64,000 bases of DNA from GWF2-38-69 sp965228125. GTDB lineage: Bacteria; Verrucomicrobiota; Lentisphaeria; Victivallales; GWF2-38-69. The notes beneath the pieces are model-generated. The model had not been told where the DNA came from and searched no databases. It worked only from the letters and a program-made list of their open reading frames with translations. Position 1 is the first letter of the stretch. Every line of letters starts with the position of its first letter. Shown one piece after another: positions 35,438-45,291 of this stretch. The translations under genes were made by a program, and so were the position numbers. The stretch covers positions 1,550,001-1,614,000 of the forward strand of contig OZ245791.1 of NCBI GenBank assembly GCA_965228125.1, read 5' to 3'.

Positions 35438-37105
35438 ATGTATAGATATATAAAAAAAGTTGTATTTTGGAGCATTGGCTTATTGGCAATGTTTCTGATA
35501 ATCCGGCTTTTTTTTCCGGCTCTCGGCAAAATCAATTCCGATAAAGGCTTTACCTCTAAAAATAACACTTATAACGATTCTACCCACATACAAAACGGAT
35601 ACGCTCCTATTAAGGGACATTGGATCGAATTTAACATTCCCCAAGGCGCATGTTCTTTAAAAATAGTTTCGAATGCCATTTACTACATGTCTGATAACTT
35701 ATCTTATAAGTATGTTGTTGACTTAGAAATTTTAAATGTAAAAAACACCGTAATCTATTCGAATTCCTATGCACAGATAGGGAAAGTGCGTCTTTTCAAA
35801 GAAAGAGGTTCAAACAGAATCCTGTCCAACCCGTTTTTGATAGATGCCAATAGGTATCTTACCAAGAACTATGAAATAATTCTACCGCTGGAAAAATTGG
35901 AAAGTCCTTCAATTCTTAGATTAAGATGGAATTCTGAAGATTCCGGAATCAAACAAGTTTTGTTTAGGGTAGCCAGAGAGTCGAAATCATCAAAAGCAAA
36001 TGAAGAAAATCAATGGCTTAGAATGCCTGTCGAAAAGCAGAACGAGATTGCTTCGAACAGTGTTTTTTTGCGTAGTGATTTAACTGCCAATGAAATAAAG
36101 AATTTTCTTTCCCGAAAATGGCACTATTTATCTGTTATTAATAAACCTGACTCTTCTTTTAACAGCTATAGAGTTGGCTACCTCCCGTCTGCAAAATTAA
36201 AGGCATTGCATCAGATAGCATCTGTAAATCAGAAAAAATCTAATTCAAGCCAACCTATTAAATCAGAACTCTTTAAGCTTTATATTGATAGTGCAGGCGG
36301 AATTTTTAAATCTCCTTCCAGAAAAAATATTAAAAATGCAGAAGTGCTTTTTCGTAAACTTTTTGAACTCAAAGATATTGATAAGGAGTTAACTGATAAT
36401 TTTTCCAAACTTGGTTTTGATGTTAGAGAAATTAAAACTAAGAATAATGTTTATTTAGCTGTTTATGAACAAGAAAAACATAAAGATGGTAAAGGTTTCT
36501 ATGTATTTTGCAGGAATGCAAAGAATAAAAATACGGTATTGGAAATGCCTCATAGATTTTTTGATACTTCTACAGGTATTATCGGCATGAGACTCATGTT
36601 TACGGGATATTATTCAGCCGGAGCCTGGAATACTGTTAACAGATACCAAACACCCAATTTCATGCCTGGTTCTTCTGATATGGCACACAATAAACGTTCA
36701 TTCTTTCATGCTTTTACCAAAGCTTTTCTTAGCACTTCATCAGCTAATCATATAATCATTCAACTGCACGGTTTTAATGAAAATAAACACAATGTAGGCA
36801 TAGAGACACCAACTGTAATCTTAAGCGAAGGGACAAATGAGCCTTCTCCTGATTTCCTTAAATTAGCATTGGAAATTAAAAATCTTCTTCACTTTCCTGT
36901 CATGATTTATCCTTACGATAATAAAACTGAAGAACTTTCTGCTCAGGGCAATGTTGCAGGGGAAAGTTTCTCTGAATCTGTGTCGGGGAAAATATTCATA
37001 CATTTTGAAATGAATAAAGCCTTACGCAATAAATTTTTGACAGATAAGAAATTTGTTTATAATTTTGCAAAGGGTTTTACTGAACTTGTAGAGAAGAATA
37101 AATGA
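35438..37105 (+). CDS. Membrane-anchored protein, possible amidohydrolase, coupled to PgsB-like gene
   Basis: A 555-residue protein with one N-terminal transmembrane segment (VVFWSIGLLAMFLIIRLFF, about 8-27) and a large outside domain. The first 250 residues look beta-rich and unassigned. Near the end, HIIIQLHGFNENKHN (His444), SEGTNEPS and KIFIHFEMNKALRNK (His522, Glu524) are arranged like metal-site residues of N-formylglutamate amidohydrolases and gamma-polyglutamate hydrolases (H, E, then H-x-E and R). Its TGA overlaps the ATG of the PgsB-like gene, so the two are made together. A role in trimming or releasing poly-gamma-glutamate would fit, but the homology is weak and only inferred. Confidence 0.5.
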   Translation: MYRYIKKVVFWSIGLLAMFLIIRLFFPALGKINSDKGFTSKNNTYNDSTHIQNGYAPIKGHWIEFNIPQGACSLKIVSNAIYYMSDNLSYKYVVDLEILNVKNTVIYSNSYAQIGKVRLFKERGSNRILSNPFLIDANRYLTKNYEIILPLEKLESPSILRLRWNSEDSGIKQVLFRVARESKSSKANEENQWLRMPVEKQNEIASNSVFLRSDLTANEIKNFLSRKWHYLSVINKPDSSFNSYRVGYLPSAKLKALHQIASVNQKKSNSSQPIKSELFKLYIDSAGGIFKSPSRKNIKNAEVLFRKLFELKDIDKELTDNFSKLGFDVREIKTKNNVYLAVYEQEKHKDGKGFYVFCRNAKNKNTVLEMPHRFFDTSTGIIGMRLMFTGYYSAGAWNTVNRYQTPNFMPGSSDMAHNKRSFFHAFTKAFLSTSSANHIIIQLHGFNENKHNVGIETPTVILSEGTNEPSPDFLKLALEIKNLLHFPVMIYPYDNKTEELSAQGNVAGESFSESVSGKIFIHFEMNKALRNKFLTDKKFVYNFAKGFTELVEKNK

Positions 37106-40100
37106 AATACGATATTAAAACCCTCTTCAATAAAAAGCAGCCGCTTATCTGGCAACACATATATTCACAAAAAATAAAAGAATTTGGATCGGTGCATCCA
37201 TCAAAACTTGTCGGACTTTTATCGGACAGATTAAAGAAAAACCTTGAGTCATCAAGGAGTTTTACAGATACAAAAAGCAGAGAATATTTTCATGTTCAAA
37301 AGGATATTTCCTTCATATTTAGAATAATGCCTGTTCTACATGAAACATATGAATTCGACTTGAACTATTTCACAAAAACAGGGTATGACATATTAAAATC
37401 CCAGAGCTCCTCAAGGGTTAAAACCGATATATTATATTTTCTGTCCAAACTAAAAAGCAAGATAAATATTTCCAGCGAAATATTAGCTTTTATCTCCTTG
37501 AATGATCAAGAATGTTTTCACACTAAATTTAAGGCTATCTTGTTACTATGCGAATTATCAATGGAATCGTTTTTGTGTGTTGTGGAAAAAACGCTTAAGG
37601 AAGACCCAATTGATTCAATCTTTCTGAAAAAAAAGATAGCTAGTCTTTTGATTCTTTCAGCACAGAAAAACAATAGAGCTTTAATTTTTCTTGATAAACT
37701 AATTGACGAGAATAAACCGTTTGTTTTGCAGGGAATTGCGGAGAGTCTCCATCTGTTTGGCGATGAAAAAATAACATTGTCATACTATGAAAAAATCGTA
37801 CTAACCTCCGATTCTTCCATTGTGTGCTCTGCAATACAAAGCCTTTTCTTGTTTCTTCAGGACAGAGACAGTGCAACGTTGTTCAATAAAACTCTTGATG
37901 CATTAGCAGCAGATGATTCTAAAGTGTCCATGTTTGCTATAAAATCTGCTCAACAATACTTGATTGAACTGAAACGGAAAGATGCTGCATTGTTTAGAGA
38001 TAAACTTAACCAGATATTTCCTATTCTTAAAGAAATAATTGGAAATTCAGACTCTCTGCCAGTTTGTAATTTATCTAAAATGGTGTTGGAAAGGCTATGG
38101 TTGGAATCCGATGAACCAGCATCTCATTTGTATTATAAACTCAAAAATATTCTTAATGGAAAGAAACGCTCCAAAGGGATCAAAGTCGGCAAAGAAATCT
38201 TTAATTCCTATAATGATGAAACAATTGGAAGAGTTCTTTCAGTCCTTTCTCAGGAAAACTTTTCAATTCAGTTTATCAGAACAGTTTTTGGAGGAATAAA
38301 ACTTGTCAAAGACGCCTTCTTTAAATTCAGGCTTTGGCGGTTTGTTTATGAATTTCTGCACCCTTCACCATTAAAAAGACAAACTCTTAGCAATTCTGTC
38401 GGCAGGCACTTCACAGGAAGATTAAGATCGGCGTCATGTATTCTGTCAGAAGAAGCAAAATCAGGTATCCCAGGCGAACCTGTTGAAATAAAAAGCGAAG
38501 CATCATCACGGCCATTTCTTCCTCTCATTGATGATTTTCTGTCTGCTGTTGAGTCAAAAGAGGAATACAAAATATTTTCGCCTGAGGGGATGACTATTAT
38601 AACTCCGCCACAAAACATTTTTAAAAGGATTTTATCTGAAGCAAGCATATCATTTGATTTTAAAAATATTTCAGATTTGAGGGTCAATGATAATGACTCT
38701 TACCTGAACTCATTTAGAAAGAGAGGATACAAAATTAGTATTAAGGCATACTCAAACAATAACATCTTTTCATGTGAACCATCAAAAAGAGTAAAAAGGT
38801 TTTTCACTTTAGCATTTCTTGCTCCTTCAGAAATAACTAAGTGCGTCGAAAATATGAAGTCTTACTTTTTCTCTATTTATACAAATACTTTGCATGAGCT
38901 GGGAGTTTTTATTCTTGCATTTTTTGCCTTGTTTGCATGCAGGCATTTTGCCATTAATATGTTTTTCAGAGCGGCAAGAAACTCTTTTCCCTTATGTATA
39001 GGCGGATGGGGGACTCGAGGCAAATCCAGCGTGGAACGATTAAAAACAGCACTGTTTTTATCCATCGGTTGTTCTGTCTTTAGTAAAACTTCTGGGAGTG
39101 AAGCGTCTTTTACCTATACTGATTCTTATTATGAACCATCGATAATTCCTATATTCAGGCCGTATGAAAAAGCAACCATATCCGAACAATTAAAATTTGT
39201 AAGGCTTGCGTCTAAGTTCAAAACGGAAGTATTCTTATGGGAATGTATGGCCATTGCTCCAAGATACGTAAAAGTCATGCAAAGTTCGTGGATGAGGGAT
39301 GACATTTCTACAATCACCAATACCTATCCAGATCATGAAGATGCCCAAGGGCCATCCGGTTGGAATATCGCAGAATCTATGACAAATTTTATACCGGCGA
39401 ATGCATCGCTGATAACAACAGAAAAGGAAATGTATCCATTTCTTGAAGATGAAGCTGCAAGAAAAGGAACTTTGTTCAATAGAGTTGATGAATTTGCAAC
39501 TTTTACATTGACTCCGGACATTCAAAATTTATTCCCTTACAAAGAACACCCGAAAAATATATGCCTTGTGCTTCGACTGGCTGAAATGCTGGGTATAGAC
39601 AGAGATATTGCGCTTAAGGGGATGATTGATAATGTTGAACCTGACATTGGAGCATTGAAAGAATTTCCTCCTGTTTTGATTGAAAACAAAAAAATATTAT
39701 TTATTTCGGGAATGTCTGCGAATGAAAAAACCGCTTGCCTTTATAACTGGGATGCTATGAAAATGAATGTTCCGTCTATGGATGAAAAGATAGTAACCGC
39801 GACTCTTATAAATAATAGAGGAGATCGCCCGCTTAGGACAAAAGTTTTTGCTGAAATGTTGATTAAGGATTTAAATGCTGACATACACTTTTTAGCAGGT
39901 ACCAATCTGAATGCCTTCATGATGCATCTGAAAAAGGCTTGTGAAGGAAAACTTACAAAATCAGAAACAGAGAGCCTCATGTCCAAATTCGTATTGATAA
40001 AAGATTCTAAAATCGAGCCCTACGAGTTATTCAAAATATTTGCAAGTCATATTCCGGACGGATATTCAATGCGCATAATGGGAATAGAAAATATTAAAGG

Positions 40101-40326
40101 AATAGGCATTCGTATTTGCCGCTGGCTGGAGGAAAGAACTGAAAGCCCTAGTAGTAGAGGCAAGAGAAAGGGTTCTATATTCTTTTCAACAATATTAAGT
40201 TTTGTTGACCCTCTTTTTATTGTTTTTCGAAAGAGACAGGCTGATGCAATTTATAAAAAGCTATCGAAAAATTCTATCGCTAAAGCGGATGCAGTAATCA
40301 AACTTAAAAAACTTATTTCCCAATAA
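37102..40326 (+). CDS. Giant PgsB/CapB-like poly-gamma-glutamate ligase with HEAT-like N-terminal domain
   Basis: A 1074-residue protein. Its C-terminal 440 residues resemble PgsB/CapB, the ATP-dependent amide ligase that polymerises glutamate: the nucleotide loop GGWGTRGKSSVERL (Lys641) matches the family's GTRGKSS motif, with a Mur-ligase-like core through NTYPDHEDAQGPSG and NRGDRPLRTK. Just before it, LGVFILAFFALFACRHFAINMFF (about 597-620) is a membrane segment, as in PgsB. The first 580 residues are extra: paired helices like HEAT repeats over about 1-420, then a mixed region. Usual PgsB is about 400 residues. PgsC and PgsA genes are not adjacent. Polymer identity is inferred. Confidence 0.7.
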   Translation: MKYDIKTLFNKKQPLIWQHIYSQKIKEFGSVHPSKLVGLLSDRLKKNLESSRSFTDTKSREYFHVQKDISFIFRIMPVLHETYEFDLNYFTKTGYDILKSQSSSRVKTDILYFLSKLKSKINISSEILAFISLNDQECFHTKFKAILLLCELSMESFLCVVEKTLKEDPIDSIFLKKKIASLLILSAQKNNRALIFLDKLIDENKPFVLQGIAESLHLFGDEKITLSYYEKIVLTSDSSIVCSAIQSLFLFLQDRDSATLFNKTLDALAADDSKVSMFAIKSAQQYLIELKRKDAALFRDKLNQIFPILKEIIGNSDSLPVCNLSKMVLERLWLESDEPASHLYYKLKNILNGKKRSKGIKVGKEIFNSYNDETIGRVLSVLSQENFSIQFIRTVFGGIKLVKDAFFKFRLWRFVYEFLHPSPLKRQTLSNSVGRHFTGRLRSASCILSEEAKSGIPGEPVEIKSEASSRPFLPLIDDFLSAVESKEEYKIFSPEGMTIITPPQNIFKRILSEASISFDFKNISDLRVNDNDSYLNSFRKRGYKISIKAYSNNNIFSCEPSKRVKRFFTLAFLAPSEITKCVENMKSYFFSIYTNTLHELGVFILAFFALFACRHFAINMFFRAARNSFPLCIGGWGTRGKSSVERLKTALFLSIGCSVFSKTSGSEASFTYTDSYYEPSIIPIFRPYEKATISEQLKFVRLASKFKTEVFLWECMAIAPRYVKVMQSSWMRDDISTITNTYPDHEDAQGPSGWNIAESMTNFIPANASLITTEKEMYPFLEDEAARKGTLFNRVDEFATFTLTPDIQNLFPYKEHPKNICLVLRLAEMLGIDRDIALKGMIDNVEPDIGALKEFPPVLIENKKILFISGMSANEKTACLYNWDAMKMNVPSMDEKIVTATLINNRGDRPLRTKVFAEMLIKDLNADIHFLAGTNLNAFMMHLKKACEGKLTKSETESLMSKFVLIKDSKIEPYELFKIFASHIPDGYSMRIMGIENIKGIGIRICRWLEERTESPSSRGKRKGSIFFSTILSFVDPLFIVFRKRQADAIYKKLSKNSIAKADAVIKLKKLISQ

Positions 40327-40346
40327 AATATCTTTCCGATTGTTAT

Positions 40347-41270
40347 TTATTTGGGATTTAAAAATTGAGCAATCGTGCTGCTGTGGCGGGCTCCTGCAGT
40401 ATAAATATTCCGTTCAATCGCTTCTTTTATTACGTTTATGAAATATTTTTCAAGAGACATTTTTGGGCTTGAAATACTAATCTGATTCTGGCCTAAGTTT
40501 TCACAAATGAACTTTGAAATTTCTTCTTTCTGCTTCTCATCAAGTCTGGACATCGTAATAACATCCTGTGATGATATTTTAAGCAATTCACTAAGTTTTC
40601 CTTCAGATACGATTTTCCCGCCGTAGAGAATAATTACCCTGTCGCAAACATTTTCAATATCACTCAACAGGTGGCTGCATACCAAAACCGTCTTCCCTAT
40701 GCTCTTCAAGAGCACGATTAAATCTTTAATTTCGGCGCAACCGAGAGGATCCAATCCTGAAGTTGGCTCATCTAATATCAGCAGTTCAGGATTATTAATT
40801 AAAGATTGGGCAACGCCTATTCTTCTTGCCATGCCTTTTGAAAATTCGCCCACCATTCTCTTTTGAATATGAGTTAGTCCTACCATTTCCAGAAGTTCAG
40901 TAGTACGTTTCTTTATTTCAGCAGAGGGCAAACCAAATAGTCTACCATAAAAATGAAGGCTCTCTTCAGCTGTCAGGTACTTATAGAGATAAGATTCTTC
41001 AGGAAGGTATCCTATTTTTGCCTTTATATCTACATTGGAAGAATCTTTCCCGAATAAAGTTAATTTCCCTGATGTAGGATAAAGTAAATTCAACATCATC
41101 TTTATTGTAGTTGATTTGCCTGACCCGTTCGGGCCTAGAAAGCCTATTATTTCTCCTTTTTGAACTTGAAAAGAGATAGAATCAACAGCTTTTGCCTTTG
41201 GCCTGTGCCAGAAATCAAAGAAAGTTTTTGATAAGTTCTCTGATGAGATAAGTATTTCGCTTGAAATCAT
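40347..41270 (-). CDS. ABC transporter ATP-binding protein (ABC-2 type)
   Basis: A 307-residue ATPase of the CcmA/NatA-like ABC-2 export class. Walker A is GFLGPNGSGKSTT, the signature is VGEFSKGMARRIGVAQSL (SKGM rather than SGGQ, common in this group), Walker B is ELLILDEPTSGLDP, with a switch His in LVCSHLL. The C-terminal extension is typical of drug or gliding-type exporters. No permease gene lies next to it: the upstream neighbour is dapB, and the downstream gene converges. Partner and substrate therefore unknown. Confidence 0.9.
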   Translation of the reverse strand: MISSEILISSENLSKTFFDFWHRPKAKAVDSISFQVQKGEIIGFLGPNGSGKSTTIKMMLNLLYPTSGKLTLFGKDSSNVDIKAKIGYLPEESYLYKYLTAEESLHFYGRLFGLPSAEIKKRTTELLEMVGLTHIQKRMVGEFSKGMARRIGVAQSLINNPELLILDEPTSGLDPLGCAEIKDLIVLLKSIGKTVLVCSHLLSDIENVCDRVIILYGGKIVSEGKLSELLKISSQDVITMSRLDEKQKEEISKFICENLGQNQISISSPKMSLEKYFINVIKEAIERNIYTAGARHSSTIAQFLNPK

Positions 41271-41289
41271 ATTGATAAATTATTGGATT

Positions 41290-42099
41290 TTATGCTTTGC
41301 TTATCCCCAAAACGTCCTGCATATCATAAAAGCCAGGTTTTGCATTAGCAATAAACCTTGCTCCCTTTAGTGCGCCCAAGGCGAAAGTCTCTCTCGTAGA
41401 AGCTTTATGAGTCAACTCTATCCGTTCTCCGCAGGCAGAGAAATAGACTGTATGTTCACCTACCACGTCTCCGCATCTTAACGCATGAACTCCTATTTCT
41501 TTTTCGGGGCGGGCGCCTGTTATTCCATTTCTTCCATAGCAAATGTTCTTTTCCATATCTATATTCCGAGCCTCTGCCATGAGTTCTACCAATCTGACAG
41601 CTGTACCGCTAGGGGCATCTTTTTTCTGATTGTGGTGGAGTTCAACCACTTCAATATTGTAACTTTCATCAAGAATTTTGGCCACCTGTCCCGCTAAATG
41701 AAAAAGAAGGTTTACTCCTACACTCATATTTGGCGCACAAACTATTCTGCCTCCATTACGGGCAAGTTCTTTGAGTTCTTCTTTTTCTGTTTGATTCAAA
41801 CCTGTTGTGCCGATAACAACGCCAACATTCAAATCGATTGCTTTTTTTGCATTTTTTATAACATCGCTTGTGCTAAAATCAATCATTACATCAGCATTTG
41901 ACAAAGCCCCTCTCAAATTATCGCTGATTTGAAGTCCACAGTTTGGCAGCCCTGCCAAAGCGGCGGTATCCGCCCCGATATTTTCATTGTTTTTTGACTC
42001 AATGGCACCAACCAATCTTAAATCAGAAGAAGATAATGTGTTTTTCACCAACATTTTTCCCATTCTTCCTGCAGCTCCGACTATAACTATTCTTATCAC
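41290..42099 (-). CDS. dapB: 4-hydroxy-tetrahydrodipicolinate reductase
   Basis: A 269-residue enzyme of the lysine/diaminopimelate pathway that reduces hydroxytetrahydrodipicolinate with NAD(P)H, feeding peptidoglycan. It starts MIRIVIVGAAGRMGKMLV (dinucleotide loop), then MIDFSTSD, GVVIGTTGLN, the substrate-binding VVELHHNQKKDAPSGTAVRL (catalytic His and Lys), and a terminal conserved GALKGARFIANAKPGFYDMQDVLG. Length and motif order are standard. It lies upstream of the ABC ATPase on the same strand. Confidence 0.96.
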   Translation of the reverse strand: MIRIVIVGAAGRMGKMLVKNTLSSSDLRLVGAIESKNNENIGADTAALAGLPNCGLQISDNLRGALSNADVMIDFSTSDVIKNAKKAIDLNVGVVIGTTGLNQTEKEELKELARNGGRIVCAPNMSVGVNLLFHLAGQVAKILDESYNIEVVELHHNQKKDAPSGTAVRLVELMAEARNIDMEKNICYGRNGITGARPEKEIGVHALRCGDVVGEHTVYFSACGERIELTHKASTRETFALGALKGARFIANAKPGFYDMQDVLGISKA

Positions 42100-42313
42100 A
42101 AATTACCTCAATTGAAGATGTTTTTTTTGTATAATTTTAATATTATATGCCCATGTTTCGGATAAAAAAACTGTTAATTCGGAAAACTGGTTTTTACATT
42201 TAATATTTAATAAACACTTATTGTAATACTTTCTGCTTTAGATAAAATCGCTTTAAGTAATGTGATTTTTATAAGCTTCTATATTTTTTAACTTCTATTT
42301 CAAGGTTTTTTTA

Positions 42314-44962
42314 ATGTTAAGCAAAAGGGGAATGTTTTTGCGCGGTCTTTATTTGTTTGCTTTCGCAAGCTTTTTCCTTGCGCCTTTCAGTTCTCCTGCT
42401 TTTGACATTGACACAATGAATACAATGGAAGGAGTAACTGCTAAAGCCGATTCTTTTGAAGTCATAGGTGACAACATGATTGCGTATGGCAATATTTTTG
42501 TACGAAAAGATGATTTGATTGTATATGCTGACAAGGCAATCTTCAATAACACCAATAAAATGCTTGAAATAACCGGAAATGTAAGATTTATAAAAATGGT
42601 AAGAAGCAGGCAGGAAATTGAATACTGGGATTTGAAGAAACTTGAAAAAGATCCAAATATAAAAATAAAAGTAGTTGGCACAGTTATGACCACAACAGGT
42701 AGGCAAATGCTTGTTGTAGACACGATAAGGGAATCTTTATCATGGCAAGGCGACAGAGCCATTGGAAGTCTGACTACAGGTATTTTCCATCTTGGAGCCT
42801 TTCAGGCAGATCTAGGCGGTTGGATAGTAGCCGCAGATGGAGCGTTGAGAAAGGCTAATGGAGAACTTGTTATTCATGATGCAGAGATGAGCCCTTGCCC
42901 AAGTTTTATGGAAGGACACTCTCTTTATAGCGTTGAATCTAAAACAGTCGAAGCATTTCCTTCAGGTGATCAGCCCTCAAATCTAACAGGGGTCAACAAA
43001 GATGCGTCACCTGACGTAAATAATTATCATTTTTGGGCGTATAACAACATTCTATATATTGGAGAACTCCCTGTTTTATGGCTCCCTGTTCTTTACAAAC
43101 CGCCAAAACAGGCGCTAGGGACATGGGGTATTACTGGCGGGAATAGTTCAGCTTACGGTACATACGTACAAACAACGAATGACTGGACTCTTATCGACAC
43201 TCCTGATTTAAAGATAGGCACAACTAATATGCTTGACTACTTCAGCAAAAGAGGGTTCGGTTTTGGAAATGCGACAACTGTAAGCACTCCTAACTCAAAA
43301 ACAGAAACTTTTGCATATATGATAGATGATTATGATGCTAATTATTCTTTGCCTGAGGCTGGGAATGGGTACAGCAAAAGCAGGTATTCGCCATTAAGTC
43401 CTACAAGATATGATGTTGACATTAAAAATATGACTCATATTACAGACAGACTTGATTTCAGAGGAAGATTTAATTCTTTAAGTGATATTTACTTTCTAAA
43501 TGATTATTATAGCAATTTGTTCTATACTGATCCAGAACCGGCAACTTATGCTGATTTGAGCTATCAGTTTGACAGAGCTGCTTTGGATTTGACTTTCAGG
43601 CCTCAGATTAACCAATGGTCTCCAACTGTTGAACAATTACCAACCCTGCAATTAACTATCCCGAGACAGGAAATATGGAATAACTTTTACTATCAGGGAC
43701 AATCCAGCGTCGGGTATTATGATATGCAATGGGGACAATTTAGAAACTCAAGAGCCAGCATGGGTTTAGGTAATGGTGTAGAGCCCGCCGATTATGATGC
43801 AGGTCGTTTCGATACAGTTAATTTTCTGTATTATCCTTTGAACCTAAAAAACTTTAATCTAATTCCCAGAGCAGGATTCAGATTTACCGGTTACAGCAAT
43901 AGCTCAAGTATCCCAATAAGCGATGAACAACTGAATGCCAACATATCTGTAGAAGCGCCGGAGCAAAATTCAAATGCTACTGTTGTTAATTATAACAATA
44001 AAGGCGGTGCTGCAGGACGGTTCATTCCTGAGTTTGGGTTGAACTTAAACACTAAAATTTCCAGATCATGGGACGATATTAAGAATGCTTTTTGGGACAT
44101 TAATGGAATAAGGCATGTCGCTCAGCCTTATGTGGACTACACCTACCTTACTCCGATGGGGACAGATAGAAAATATTTATACTATTTTGATGACATAGAC
44201 AGAATTGACACCCAAAACTTTATGAGGTTTGGAGTAGATAACAGGCTTCAAACAAGAAGAGGAGGCTGGAAATCTTCACAATCATATACATGGGCATCAA
44301 TGTCCAATTATCTTGACTTGCTTTTTAATACTGACAGCAGGATTAATGAGCCTAACGGATCCATAAAGAACCTCGGGGATTTTGGCAATATTATAAACAT
44401 CACCCCTACGGAGGATTTAAGTTTTAATTTAACGGCGTTGATAGATGGAGGGAGACTTTTTAGCGGGACAGATTTAAATAATTGCGTAAGTACAGCAAAT
44501 ATCGGAGGGACTTGGACTTTTGCTGATGGGTGGAGCATAAATCCAAACTGGGCTTATACTTCAGAGGATAATTCTAACCCCACTTATTCTATGGGCAGCA
44601 TGATGGAACAAGTAGAGAGCGGAACCTATTTCCAAAGAAAATTTACTGCTTCATCTTATCTAAATACAAATTTAAACTTTAAGATTAACGACAGAACAGC
44701 TGGCGTTATTTCTGTTTCCCGTGATTTTGATAGCAATATGTGGCCTGATGTGGGAATCACTTTGACCAGAGATCTTCCATGTTGCCTTCAACTAGTTCTC
44801 AATGCCTCTATAAGTCAGAGTGAGGAAAATGATCGCTCCGGAATCCAGGAAGAGCATAATATCTCAGCATCTTTACAATTTACATCAACTCCGACATATG
44901 AAATATCTCCACGTGAAAGCCTTATTCCTGACGATACATTAGAAGAGCCTTTTATTTACTAA
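42314..44962 (+). CDS. lptD: LptD/OstA-like outer-membrane lipopolysaccharide assembly protein
   Basis: An 882-residue exported outer-membrane protein. After a signal peptide (GLYLFAFASFFLAPFSSPAF) an OstA/LptA-like domain (about 30-170) shows the strand repeats ADSFEVIGDNMIAYGNIFVRKDDLIVYADKA and LEITGNVRF. The rest, rich in aromatic and Asn residues in alternating strands (YNNILYIGELPVLWLPVLY is the family's conserved segment), reads as a 26-strand-type barrel and ends in an aromatic residue (PFIY), as usual for outer-membrane proteins. LptD inserts lipopolysaccharide into the outer leaflet. It confirms a diderm cell. AAGG lies 9 bases before the ATG. Confidence 0.85.
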   Translation: MLSKRGMFLRGLYLFAFASFFLAPFSSPAFDIDTMNTMEGVTAKADSFEVIGDNMIAYGNIFVRKDDLIVYADKAIFNNTNKMLEITGNVRFIKMVRSRQEIEYWDLKKLEKDPNIKIKVVGTVMTTTGRQMLVVDTIRESLSWQGDRAIGSLTTGIFHLGAFQADLGGWIVAADGALRKANGELVIHDAEMSPCPSFMEGHSLYSVESKTVEAFPSGDQPSNLTGVNKDASPDVNNYHFWAYNNILYIGELPVLWLPVLYKPPKQALGTWGITGGNSSAYGTYVQTTNDWTLIDTPDLKIGTTNMLDYFSKRGFGFGNATTVSTPNSKTETFAYMIDDYDANYSLPEAGNGYSKSRYSPLSPTRYDVDIKNMTHITDRLDFRGRFNSLSDIYFLNDYYSNLFYTDPEPATYADLSYQFDRAALDLTFRPQINQWSPTVEQLPTLQLTIPRQEIWNNFYYQGQSSVGYYDMQWGQFRNSRASMGLGNGVEPADYDAGRFDTVNFLYYPLNLKNFNLIPRAGFRFTGYSNSSSIPISDEQLNANISVEAPEQNSNATVVNYNNKGGAAGRFIPEFGLNLNTKISRSWDDIKNAFWDINGIRHVAQPYVDYTYLTPMGTDRKYLYYFDDIDRIDTQNFMRFGVDNRLQTRRGGWKSSQSYTWASMSNYLDLLFNTDSRINEPNGSIKNLGDFGNIINITPTEDLSFNLTALIDGGRLFSGTDLNNCVSTANIGGTWTFADGWSINPNWAYTSEDNSNPTYSMGSMMEQVESGTYFQRKFTASSYLNTNLNFKINDRTAGVISVSRDFDSNMWPDVGITLTRDLPCCLQLVLNASISQSEENDRSGIQEEHNISASLQFTSTPTYEISPRESLIPDDTLEEPFIY

Positions 44963-44979
44963 ATATCTTCAAAAAACAC

Positions 44980-45291
44980 ATGACTATGCCTGAAGATTGG
45001 ATCGAAATTAAAAGCGATAAAGCCCACATAAGCAGAGAGAGAAAAAAAGCGGCAGAGCTAAGAAAAACAAACTGGTGGAAAAATGTTCTTCAAACAGGGA
45101 AATGCCATTATTGTGGAAACAGTTTTCCCTCTTCAGAGATAACTATGGATCATATAGTTCCGCTATCAAGAGGCGGGAAAAGCGCTAAAGGGAACATTGT
45201 TCCATGCTGTAAAGAATGCAATAATAAAAAGAAATACCTGACTCCGGTCGAAATCATTCTAAAAGATTTAGAAAAAAGGACTGATGGCTAA
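44980..45291 (+). CDS. HNH endonuclease domain protein
   Basis: A 103-residue McrA/HNH-type nuclease: CHYCGNSFPSSEITMDHIVPLSRGGKSAKGNIVPCC has the first zinc pair Cys-x2-Cys, the DH of the active site, P, GG, the catalytic N and the second Cys-x2-Cys (CKEC), followed by NNKKKYLTP. Cleaves DNA without known specificity. Small stand-alone HNH proteins are common in many genomes as repair or phage-related nucleases. It lies 17 bases after lptD and its end overlaps the convergent ATP-grasp gene by 4 bases. Confidence 0.88.
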   Translation: MTMPEDWIEIKSDKAHISRERKKAAELRKTNWWKNVLQTGKCHYCGNSFPSSEITMDHIVPLSRGGKSAKGNIVPCCKECNNKKKYLTPVEIILKDLEKRTDG

